A DNA stretch of 6,969 bases from Synergistes sp. (GTDB taxonomy: Bacteria; Synergistota; Synergistia; Synergistales; Synergistaceae). Of this stretch, positions 1 to 5,332 are shown in pieces (the stretch's first letter is position 1; every line of letters begins with the position of its first letter). The translations under genes were made by a program, and so were the position numbers. Where the stretch lies: contig JAEEYY010000198.1 in NCBI GenBank assembly GCA_016288355.1, positions 1 to 6,969 of the forward strand, in the 5' to 3' direction. The notes beneath the pieces were generated by a model. That model was not told the origin of the DNA. It did not search any database and saw nothing but the letters and a program-made list of their open reading frames with translations.

Positions 1-1
1 A

Positions 2-1177
2 GAAATTTACTGCGGCTGCGTCTCCGAAATGGCAGACACAGCTGAAAAGCTGGGGATCTCAGGAAACATATGGTGCACATGGCTTGCCGCGCTCATAGCC
101 CGTTCAGAGAATGCCTTCGCTCTTTCACATGAACGCAGAAAACTCGGCAAATGCACGATGCATCAGCTTGCAGCCGCCGATCTCAACATCCTGTATCACT
201 ATATAAATTATGACTTCCGCGCGCTCGAAAAAAGACTCGGAATAGATATGCACGGCTGTATGCCGGATTTTATTCCTTCCGCTGAGAAAGAGGAAAACGC
301 GTCGGTCAAAGCGCTGGCTAACGATCTCGCAGCGGCCCGCTGCACGGACGATCTCCTTAAGGCAGCGGAGAAATTTTATGAAGTATACGGCTGCGGCGCT
401 TTTGCCCTCAATGCAGGATTCCGCTGGGATTCCCACGAGCGCCGCATCGTACCGGCCGTTCCGCTGGAAAATATCATGCTTTATGACATCATAGGCTGTG
501 AGGATCAGAAAAATATCATCACCGAAAACACAGAGGCATTCCTCGCAGGGCTGCCGGCAAACAACGTCCTGCTCTACGGAGACGGAGGCACCGGAAAATC
601 CTCCACCATCAAGGCGGTTTTAAACGAATACGCATGGCGCGGACTGCGTATGATAGAGGTCTACAAGCATCAGATAAGCGACCTTGAAACGATACTTGAC
701 GCTGTGAAACGGAGAAATTATAAATTCGTCCTCTTCATGGACGATCTCTCGTTCGAGCCTTCCGAAGTGGAATATAAGTTCCTCAAAGCCTTCATAGAAG
801 GCGGCCTTGAAAAACGCCCGGACAATGTCCTTATCTACGCCACCTCTAACCGCCGTCACATTATCAAAGAGACCTGGGGCGACCGTGCGGACAAAGATGA
901 CGATATGCACGAATCGGAGACGATGCAGGAGAAGATGTCTCTTGTTGACAGATTCGGCATACTCGTGCGCTATATGTCGCCGGAACAGAAAGAGTATCTG
1001 CATATAGCGCGCACTCTTGCCGGAGAATACGGAGTGGAAGCCGACAGCGAAGAATTCGAGCTCGGCGCGATTCGCTGGGAGCTCAAGCACGGCGGTTTCT
1101 CCGGGCGCAGTGCAAAACAGTATGTGGAATATCTGGCCGGACAAAAAAAAGCACAAAACAAGACAAAAAACAGGTAA
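2..1177 (+). CDS. DUF815-family AAA-type ATP-binding protein, 5'-partial
   Basis: The frame is open to the left edge of the window. The first in-frame ATG (position 29) has no Shine-Dalgarno site, and the codons before it continue without a stop, so the true start probably lies upstream. Numbering from that ATG (382 aa): Walker A GDGGTGKS at 184-191, Walker B VLFMDDL at 234-240 with D238/D239, a sensor-1-like YATSNRR at 270-276 (N274), DRFG at 307-310, and a C-terminal GGFSGR at 355-360 whose arginine could act as sensor 2. This order of motifs is typical of DUF815 proteins (PF05673), which are P-loop NTPases of unknown cellular role. The roughly 180-residue N-terminal part is helical and more variable. 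There is no signal peptide or membrane segment, so it is probably cytoplasmic. The last ten residues are a lysine-rich tail encoded by A-rich DNA. Family assignment is firm; the function is unknown. Confidence 0.88.
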   Translation, partial: EIYCGCVSEMADTAEKLGISGNIWCTWLAALIARSENAFALSHERRKLGKCTMHQLAAADLNILYHYINYDFRALEKRLGIDMHGCMPDFIPSAEKEENASVKALANDLAAARCTDDLLKAAEKFYEVYGCGAFALNAGFRWDSHERRIVPAVPLENIMLYDIIGCEDQKNIITENTEAFLAGLPANNVLLYGDGGTGKSSTIKAVLNEYAWRGLRMIEVYKHQISDLETILDAVKRRNYKFVLFMDDLSFEPSEVEYKFLKAFIEGGLEKRPDNVLIYATSNRRHIIKETWGDRADKDDDMHESETMQEKMSLVDRFGILVRYMSPEQKEYLHIARTLAGEYGVEADSEEFELGAIRWELKHGGFSGRSAKQYVEYLAGQKKAQNKTKNR

Positions 1178-1279
1178 CATGTAAGCGCTGCAGCTGCAAT
1201 TCTGAAGAGCACTCCCGTACCCGCACAGAACATGCGCTGAGCCAGTGACGGCAAACTTAAAGGATAAAAGTAAACGTTC

Positions 1280-2083
1280 ATGACTATAGGATCAAAGGTC
1301 GGTTTCATAGGAACAGGCGCAATCACATCCGCAATAGTCAGAGGTATTTGTTCCGGCCCGGAATTCTGCGGACATATAACGCTTTCTGTCCATAAAAACA
1401 GCGCGGCGGCCGACGAATTAAAAAAACTCTTTCCGGAGCGCATAAGCATATCCCGCAGTAATCAGCAGGTAGCAGACGAAGCGGACATCCTTTTCATCGC
1501 GGTCCTTCCGCAGCAGCTGAGAGCCTTGCTCAAAGAGCTGCGCTTCCGCAGAGAACAGAAGATAATCCAGGTAACGGGACTTACAAGACTTGAAGATACA
1601 AGAAGCTGTTATGCGCCTGCAGAAAAGGTCGTGCGCATAATCCCGCTCCCCTTCGCTGCCCTGCGCAGCGGTCCTGTCCTGATCTACGGAAAAGACCCGG
1701 AGTGTATCGAACTGCTCTCTCTGATAGGAACACCGGTGATAGCGGAAGACGAAAAAGAACTCAACGTACTTGGTCCGATCACAGGGCTTATGGTGCCCTA
1801 CTATGCCCTTGTTGCCGAGTACGTCAAATGGGGAATGAAAAAAGGGCTCGCCTTCAAAACTACCCTCGACTACTGCTGCCTTATGAATGAGGCTCTCTCT
1901 TCATTTATGCGCACGGAATGCACGGAAGACATGGAAATGTTTCTTACCGAAAATTCCACTCCCGGCGGCGTGAACGAGCGGGGACTTAAAATGCTGCGTG
2001 AAATGGGCGTATATACACAATGGATAGATGTGCTTGAGGAACTGTACAGAATGTACAACGCAAAAAGCCCGGCAAAAGATTAA
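1280..2083 (+). CDS. Pyrroline-5-carboxylate reductase (ProC) family protein, divergent
   Basis: The 267 aa length equals a normal ProC. The N-terminus has a Rossmann dinucleotide-binding turn, GFIGTGAITSA at residues 8-18, and the C-terminal dimerisation domain carries TPGGVNERGL at 227-236, matching the family's PGG signature position. ProC reduces pyrroline-5-carboxylate to proline with NAD(P)H in the cytoplasm. Here, however, motifs around the substrate pocket are changed: the usual MPNTP-like segment reads IPLPF, and the usual SGSGPA-like segment reads TGLMVPYY. True ProC enzymes usually have PGGTT where this has PGGVN. It may therefore be a paralogue acting on another imine or a related dehydrogenase. 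The ATG at 1280 is preceded by AGGA at 1261-1264, a rather long spacing. It lies 102 bases after the DUF815 gene on the same strand. The fold is sure; proline synthesis as its role is doubtful. Confidence 0.8.
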   Translation: MTIGSKVGFIGTGAITSAIVRGICSGPEFCGHITLSVHKNSAAADELKKLFPERISISRSNQQVADEADILFIAVLPQQLRALLKELRFRREQKIIQVTGLTRLEDTRSCYAPAEKVVRIIPLPFAALRSGPVLIYGKDPECIELLSLIGTPVIAEDEKELNVLGPITGLMVPYYALVAEYVKWGMKKGLAFKTTLDYCCLMNEALSSFMRTECTEDMEMFLTENSTPGGVNERGLKMLREMGVYTQWIDVLEELYRMYNAKSPAKD

Positions 2084-2096
2084 AAGGGCATCGGGT

Positions 2097-2117
2097 ACTT
2101 TTTCTGTGTGAAAAAGT
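2097..2117 (+). terminator. AT-rich hairpin after the ProC-like gene, weak terminator candidate
   Basis: ACTTTTTC (2097-2104) and GAAAAAGT (2110-2117) form a perfect 8-bp stem with a 5-base loop, 13 bases after the stop codon. The stem is AT-rich and is followed by CCTCTTCC rather than a T-run, so it is not a classical intrinsic terminator. Its position between two apparent transcription units is the main support. Confidence 0.3.
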
Positions 2118-2243
2118 CCTCTTCCAAAACACCTCTTTACCGGCCGTTTTCTGTGATAACTTTCCGGTCAGCGGAATGAGGCTTTGCTTTCAGGGATACC
2201 TATAACTTAAATTCATTTTTTCTTTAATATTTTCTTAAATAAC

Positions 2244-2272
2244 TTGACCTAACTATAAAAACAGAATAGAAT
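2244..2272 (+). promoter_or_regulatory. Sigma70-type promoter of the Rrf2-FadL unit
   Basis: TTGACC (2244-2249) and TAGAAT (2267-2272) are separated by exactly 17 bases and lie in an AT-rich stretch 44 bases upstream of the regulator's start codon. Each box matches the consensus hexamer at five of six positions. This is the best promoter match in the window. Confidence 0.65.
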
Positions 2273-2283
2273 ATCCATTATTC
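2269..2283. promoter_or_regulatory. Candidate operator: 15-bp interrupted palindrome over the -10 region
   Basis: GAATA-TCCAT-TATTC is a perfect 5-bp inverted repeat with a 5-base spacer. It overlaps the -10 box and the expected transcription start. Rrf2 regulators commonly repress their own promoter from such a position, so this is a plausible autoregulatory site. The arms are short and AT-rich and could arise by chance. Confidence 0.27.
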
Positions 2284-2301
2284 CAGTATTAAGTTACTCG
2301 G

Positions 2302-2309
2302 AAAGGAGG
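2302..2309 (+). promoter_or_regulatory. Strong ribosome binding site fixing a GTG start
   Basis: AAAGGAGG lies six bases before the GTG at 2316. There is no competing ATG near it, so it supports GTG as the real start of the Rrf2 gene. Confidence 0.8.
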
Positions 2310-2315
2310 ATCAAG

Positions 2316-2804
2316 GTGAATCCTATAGCAACCCTGCCGGAACCTTTGCTTTTAGGCCTTCACGCGTTTGGAGAGCTGACAAAAGAGCCCGGAGTCTGCC
2401 TTACCACTCAGCATCTCGCTTCTGTGATAGGCGCATCGGAGCCGTATCTGTCCAAGGTCTTGCAGCGCCTCGCAAAAAGCGGGGTGATAAAGTCTGTGCA
2501 CGGCCCGGGGGGCGGCTACAAACTGAACTGCGTTCCGGAAGAAACGCCGCTCTACCCTATCTTCGAGGCGCTTGGCGGTCCCTTTAAAGCAAGCGGCTGC
2601 TCTCTTGAAGGCTGCCGCGGCAAAAAATGCTTCATCGCCGGGATGATGGATGAACTATCCGCGGCTTTCTTCCGCTACCTGGCGTCACGGACAGTCGCAG
2701 AATTTGCTTCTTACTATGCAAACGGCACAGAAGTGAGCATTGAGATCTCCGTAGTTACGCCAAGCCGCGGACAAAAACATCCGAACTTTGGAAATGTGAA
2801 ATAG
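2316..2804 (+). CDS. Rrf2-family transcriptional regulator, probable Fe-S sensor
   Basis: At 162 aa this is the usual Rrf2 size. The winged helix-turn-helix is clear: residues 29-60 include the recognition region SEPYLSKVLQRLAKSGVIK, followed by the wing GPGGGYKL at 63-70, both typical of the family. Three cysteines, C95, C100 and C105 (CX4CX4C), sit where IscR, NsrR and RirA carry their iron-sulphur ligands, so it may sense iron, redox state or nitric oxide through an Fe-S cluster. The first spacing is one residue shorter than the common CX5C. It starts at GTG with a strong ribosome binding site and has its own promoter, with a palindrome over the -10 box suggesting autoregulation. It lies 53 bases upstream of the FadL-type gene with no terminator between them, so it probably controls that gene. 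The family is certain; the ligand and targets are inferred. Confidence 0.92.
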   Translation: MNPIATLPEPLLLGLHAFGELTKEPGVCLTTQHLASVIGASEPYLSKVLQRLAKSGVIKSVHGPGGGYKLNCVPEETPLYPIFEALGGPFKASGCSLEGCRGKKCFIAGMMDELSAAFFRYLASRTVAEFASYYANGTEVSIEISVVTPSRGQKHPNFGNVK

Positions 2805-2838
2805 TAATTTTAATTTAATACGTTAAGAATCCAAATAT

Positions 2839-2845
2839 GGAAGGA
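2839..2845 (+). promoter_or_regulatory. Ribosome binding site favouring the GTG start of the FadL-type gene
   Basis: GGAAGGA lies 12 bases before the GTG at 2858. The alternative in-frame ATG at 2837 overlaps the start of this site and has no good Shine-Dalgarno of its own. The GTG start also gives a cleaner signal peptide. Confidence 0.55.
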
Positions 2846-2857
2846 TATGTATCTACC

Positions 2858-4138
2858 GTGAAAAAGACAAGACTGGCAGCCGCTTTTATGGCAATCGTGC
2901 TTTTACTCGGAGTTTCGACTGCGGCTTTCGCCGAAGGATTCGGCGTATATGAATGGAGCGCAGCCGGAACCGCGATGGGCGACAACTACATGTTTGCGGA
3001 AGATCCTGCGGTGCTTGCTTACAACCCCTCCGCGATAACCAAACTGGACGGAAGCTACATCAGCTTCGGAACAAGCTGGATTAATCCTGCGACATCTATA
3101 TCATTTGCAAACGGTCCTCTGAACGCGGGACGTTCATCAGAATACGACAATGAGTACAGCCCGGCGTTCACGCCTTATTTCTACTATACGAAAAAGGTCA
3201 GCAGCAACGGATGGTTTGGTCTGGCTGCGTTCCCCCGCTTCGGCAATAATATCGAGTATGACGACGCCTGGGCCGGACGTTACGATACCATTTTCTCCGG
3301 TGTAAAGGGAATTACCATCCAGCCCACCTACGCTTTTAAGATAGGCAGCAAGCTTTCCGCGGCGGTAGGACTTGATATTAACTACGTAGGCCTGAAGATG
3401 AGAAAGGATACCCCGGCAATGGCAGGCGCCGCCGGCTATCTCGGAGACCTGCAGTCGCTCATCGAGGGACACAGCACCAACCTCGGATGGGTGGCGTCGC
3501 TGACATATGATTTTAATGAAAAAACTTCAGCCGCCATTACCTACCGTGCCAAGGTCAAACAAACGATGGACGCAGACGCCGCTTTCTACGGCAGGCTCGC
3601 GATGTTCGGAGACTACCGCCTCGACACGCAGGCGCACGGTGTCGTAACGCTGCCTGACTCCGTCTCTATCGGTATAGGCCATAAATTCAACGACAGGACC
3701 CGCATGGAGATCAACGCGATATGGACGAACTGGTCCACTTTCAACGCTCTTAACATGACTTTCGATGACAAAGTTCTCGGGATGATAGACAGCACAAATT
3801 CGATAAAAGAATGGAAAGCCGCCTGGCGTATAGGTATAGGCTTCGAGCACAAGCTCAGTGACAAATGGAGCCTGCTCTGCGGATATGTCTTTGACCAGAG
3901 CCCCGTACCCGATGAAAGGATGGACTTCATGGTCCCCACCGGAGACCGTCACAGAGGCAGCATAGGATTTAAATACCGTCCCACCGAAAACAGCGAGCTT
4001 GCCTTTGCCTACACAGCGATATGGGCCGGAAACAGAAACGTTTCGTCGCATCTGAACGGCATGGACTTCACCGACGCCCATATCCACGACGGTCTGACAC
4101 AGGTCGTTTCGCTCGGCTATACGATAAAGCTGAAATAA
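2858..4138 (+). CDS. OMPP1/FadL/TodX-family outer-membrane transport protein
   Basis: From the GTG at 2858 the product is 426 aa. Residues 1-25 form a classical signal peptide: MKKTR, a hydrophobic core, and the cleavage motif AFA before E26. The mature N-terminus has the FadL pattern of Gly/aromatic residues, then SAAGTAMG at 34-41, and the hallmark NPA-like YNPSAITKL at 55-63, which forms the N-terminal plug in FadL. The rest alternates polar and aromatic residues as in beta strands, fitting a 14-strand barrel. FadL proteins let hydrophobic compounds such as long-chain fatty acids or aromatics cross the outer membrane. Substrate cannot be read from sequence. The C-terminus reads SLGYTIKLK and lacks the usual terminal aromatic residue of outer-membrane barrels. 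A start at ATG 2837 would add seven residues and is less likely. The gene follows the Rrf2 regulator closely and ends in a strong terminator. Confidence 0.9.
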   Translation: MKKTRLAAAFMAIVLLLGVSTAAFAEGFGVYEWSAAGTAMGDNYMFAEDPAVLAYNPSAITKLDGSYISFGTSWINPATSISFANGPLNAGRSSEYDNEYSPAFTPYFYYTKKVSSNGWFGLAAFPRFGNNIEYDDAWAGRYDTIFSGVKGITIQPTYAFKIGSKLSAAVGLDINYVGLKMRKDTPAMAGAAGYLGDLQSLIEGHSTNLGWVASLTYDFNEKTSAAITYRAKVKQTMDADAAFYGRLAMFGDYRLDTQAHGVVTLPDSVSIGIGHKFNDRTRMEINAIWTNWSTFNALNMTFDDKVLGMIDSTNSIKEWKAAWRIGIGFEHKLSDKWSLLCGYVFDQSPVPDERMDFMVPTGDRHRGSIGFKYRPTENSELAFAYTAIWAGNRNVSSHLNGMDFTDAHIHDGLTQVVSLGYTIKLK

Positions 4139-4164
4139 ACGCCCGTACAGCGGCAATTCATCAT

Positions 4165-4199
4165 GCAGGAGCGCGGTTTTCCACGCTCCTGCTTTTTTT
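4165..4199 (+). terminator. Strong intrinsic terminator after the FadL-type gene
   Basis: GCAGGAGCG (4165-4173) pairs perfectly with CGCTCCTGC (4184-4192). After one C-A mismatch, two more G-C pairs close a TTTT loop. Seven Ts follow at 4193-4199. It lies 27 bases past the stop codon and ends the Rrf2-FadL unit. Confidence 0.93.
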
Positions 4200-4249
4200 G
4201 ATGAAAAACATACCGAAAGCTGTCGTGAAACGCATGCACGCCCGCACGA

Positions 4250-4279
4250 TAGAAAGCGGCTGCTCATATAGCTTATAAT
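4250..4279 (+). promoter_or_regulatory. Probable promoter of the UPF0173 hydrolase gene
   Basis: A perfect -10 hexamer TATAAT lies at 4274-4279, 30 bases before the start codon and downstream of the strong terminator. The best -35 is TAGAAA at 4250-4255 with an 18-base spacer and four of six matches, so the upstream box is weak. Confidence 0.5.
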
Positions 4280-4309
4280 ATCTGTATCATCATAAAAGGG
4301 GGCATACAA

Positions 4310-5005
4310 ATGGCAAAACTTCGTTATCTCGGACACAGCGCGTTTTATATAGAAGGAACCGGTCTTAAAGCTCTTATCGACCCGTTTCTTACGGGCAACC
4401 CCTTCGCGGCGGCAAAACCGTCGGATTTCAGCGAACTGAACGCCATTTTCGTAACTCACGGACATGGAGATCACCTGGGAGACACGATAGAAATAGCAAA
4501 AAAGACCGGAGCCTGCGTATTCAGCTGCGCCGAAACAGCGTCATGGCTTGCTCAGAAAGGGATAAAAACAGTTGGGATGCATATAGGCGGCAGGGCCAGA
4601 TTCCCCTTCGGAAGAGTAAAGCTCACTCCGGCATGGCACGGCGACTATATAACAGACGGAGGGGCAGTGCGTTACGGCGGCGTAGCCTGCGGCTTTGTTA
4701 TTGAGGTGGACGGCAAAAAGATATACCACGCCGGAGACACCGGGCTCACCATGGAGATGAAGCTGCTTGAAGATGAAAAGATAGACACCGCATGTCTGCC
4801 GATCGGCGGACATTACACGATGGATATAGAAGACGCGGTTCGCGCCGTCGGCTTTGTAAGGCCGGTGAGGGCTGTACCGATGCACTATGATACGTTTCCT
4901 GCAATAAAGGCCGATCCTGACGAATTTGCTTCCGCAGTAAAAGAAGCGAGGCTGTATGGAACAGAAGTCGTCGTAATGGGCTACGGAGATACACTTGAGA
5001 TATAA
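4310..5005 (+). CDS. UPF0173 family metal-dependent hydrolase (metallo-beta-lactamase fold)
   Basis: At 231 aa this is the normal UPF0173 length. The metal-binding motif THGHGDHLGD at 49-58 supplies H50, H52, D54 and H55. Further probable ligands are H110 (AWHG), D143 (HAGDT at 140-144) and H192 (PMHYDTFP). GGHYTMD at 166-172 is also typical of this family. The protein begins with KLRYLGHSAF, as family members do, and has no signal peptide, so it is cytoplasmic. The metallo-beta-lactamase fold usually binds two zinc ions and hydrolyses ester, phosphodiester or similar bonds; the natural substrate of UPF0173 proteins is not established. The ATG is preceded by AAAAGGGGG at 4294-4302 at good spacing. 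It sits alone between a terminator and a long gap and appears to have its own promoter. No key residue seems missing. Confidence 0.93.
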   Translation: MAKLRYLGHSAFYIEGTGLKALIDPFLTGNPFAAAKPSDFSELNAIFVTHGHGDHLGDTIEIAKKTGACVFSCAETASWLAQKGIKTVGMHIGGRARFPFGRVKLTPAWHGDYITDGGAVRYGGVACGFVIEVDGKKIYHAGDTGLTMEMKLLEDEKIDTACLPIGGHYTMDIEDAVRAVGFVRPVRAVPMHYDTFPAIKADPDEFASAVKEARLYGTEVVVMGYGDTLEI

Positions 5006-5036
5006 CGGGCAAATCGTTACAAAAGGCGCAATCCGG

Positions 5037-5132
5037 GCGCCGCAGTGCGTGACGCCGCAAAAATCAGCAAAAGGCGGCTTCTTCGTAAAAACGGCAGCCC
5101 TTTGTTCAGATAATAAGGCGCCGCAATGTGTT
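5037..5132. repeat. Pair of 15-base imperfect direct repeats, 81 bases apart
   Basis: Copy one at 5037-5051 is GCGCCGCAGTGCGTG and copy two at 5118-5132 is GCGCCGCAATGTGTT, with 12 of 15 bases identical and the first eight the same. Both contain the palindrome GGCGCC when the preceding G is included. The three differences fall every third base. Whether this is part of a dispersed intergenic repeat or a tiny coding sequence cannot be decided from one copy. Confidence 0.45.
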
Positions 5133-5210
5133 CATGATAAAAAATACCATTTCGCGCTTAAATGAACTTATTAAAAAAGCCTCTGCATTATACTTTTTAA
5201 TATTTCTATA

Positions 5211-5223
5211 AATTTCTGAAATT
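5211..5223. promoter_or_regulatory. 13-bp palindrome upstream of the PEPCK promoter
   Basis: AATTTC-T-GAAATT is a perfect inverted repeat with one central base, lying about 20 bases before the candidate -35 box. It could be a regulator binding site for the gluconeogenic gene downstream, but AT-rich palindromes of this size also occur by chance. Confidence 0.25.
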
Positions 5224-5244
5224 ACTCTTTTGAGGCAAGCGCTA

Positions 5245-5272
5245 TTGTTTATTTCGGCAATTAGTGTATGCT
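5245..5272 (+). promoter_or_regulatory. Weak candidate promoter of the PEPCK gene
   Basis: TTGTTT (5245-5250) and TATGCT (5267-5272) are separated by 16 bases and would give a leader of roughly 55 bases. The match to consensus is moderate at both boxes, so this is the best visible choice rather than a clear promoter. Confidence 0.33.
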
Positions 5273-5319
5273 ACAGACAGACGAAAAATAAGTGAATATG
5301 TTACTATTTTCATTAATTC

Positions 5320-5325
5320 AGGAGG
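5320..5325 (+). promoter_or_regulatory. Ribosome binding site of the PEPCK gene
   Basis: AGGAGG lies seven bases before the ATG at 5333, an ideal spacing that fixes the start codon. Confidence 0.85.
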
Positions 5326-5332
5326 AAATAAT

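Larger units (their letters stand above)
5006..5332. other. 327-base intergenic region upstream of the PEPCK gene
   Basis: The first part (to about 5125) is GC-richer and holds short repeats: CGCCGCA three times (5038, 5053, 5119) and AAGGCG three times. A GGCGC/GCGCC hairpin lies at 5025-5041 without a T-run, and a GCCGC/GCGGC pair at 5055-5078; neither makes a convincing terminator. From about 5135 the sequence becomes AT-rich, with a 13-bp palindrome at 5211-5223, promoter-like boxes at 5245-5272 and the ribosome binding site at 5320. No established gene is recognised. One frame stays open from TTG 4995 to TGA 5163-5165 (56 codons), discussed under findings. Confidence 0.6.

Noticed and set aside
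970..1449. 159-codon open frame on the minus strand spanning the DUF815/ProC-like junction
   Set aside because: It overlaps two well-supported genes on the other strand, and its product resembles no family; it is a codon-bias shadow.
2142..2175. ACCGG/CCGGT inverted repeat downstream of the ProC-like gene
   Set aside because: Only five base pairs with a loop of about 20 bases and no T-run, so it is unlikely to be a terminator or riboswitch.
2240..2265. IscR type-1-like half site around ACTTGACC
   Set aside because: Only part of the left half matches and the right half is absent; the match is explained by the -35 box.
2788..2819. Possible separate promoter for the FadL-type gene (TTGGAA with TAATTT or TTTAAT)
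   Set aside because: With correct spacing the -10 is poor, and with the better -10 the spacer is 20 bases; the upstream promoter of the regulator is enough to explain expression.
4201..4278. Short ATG-started frame of 25 codons between the terminator and the hydrolase gene
   Set aside because: It starts directly after the terminator T-run with no ribosome binding site, and overlaps the promoter of the next gene.
3527..4474. 315-codon open frame on the minus strand across the FadL-type gene
   Set aside because: It runs antisense through a clear signal-peptide-bearing gene and its strong terminator, and has no recognisable domain.
5293..5320. TGAAT/ATTCA inverted repeat just before the PEPCK ribosome binding site
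   Set aside because: Five AT-rich pairs around an 18-base loop would not be stable enough to suggest a translational switch.
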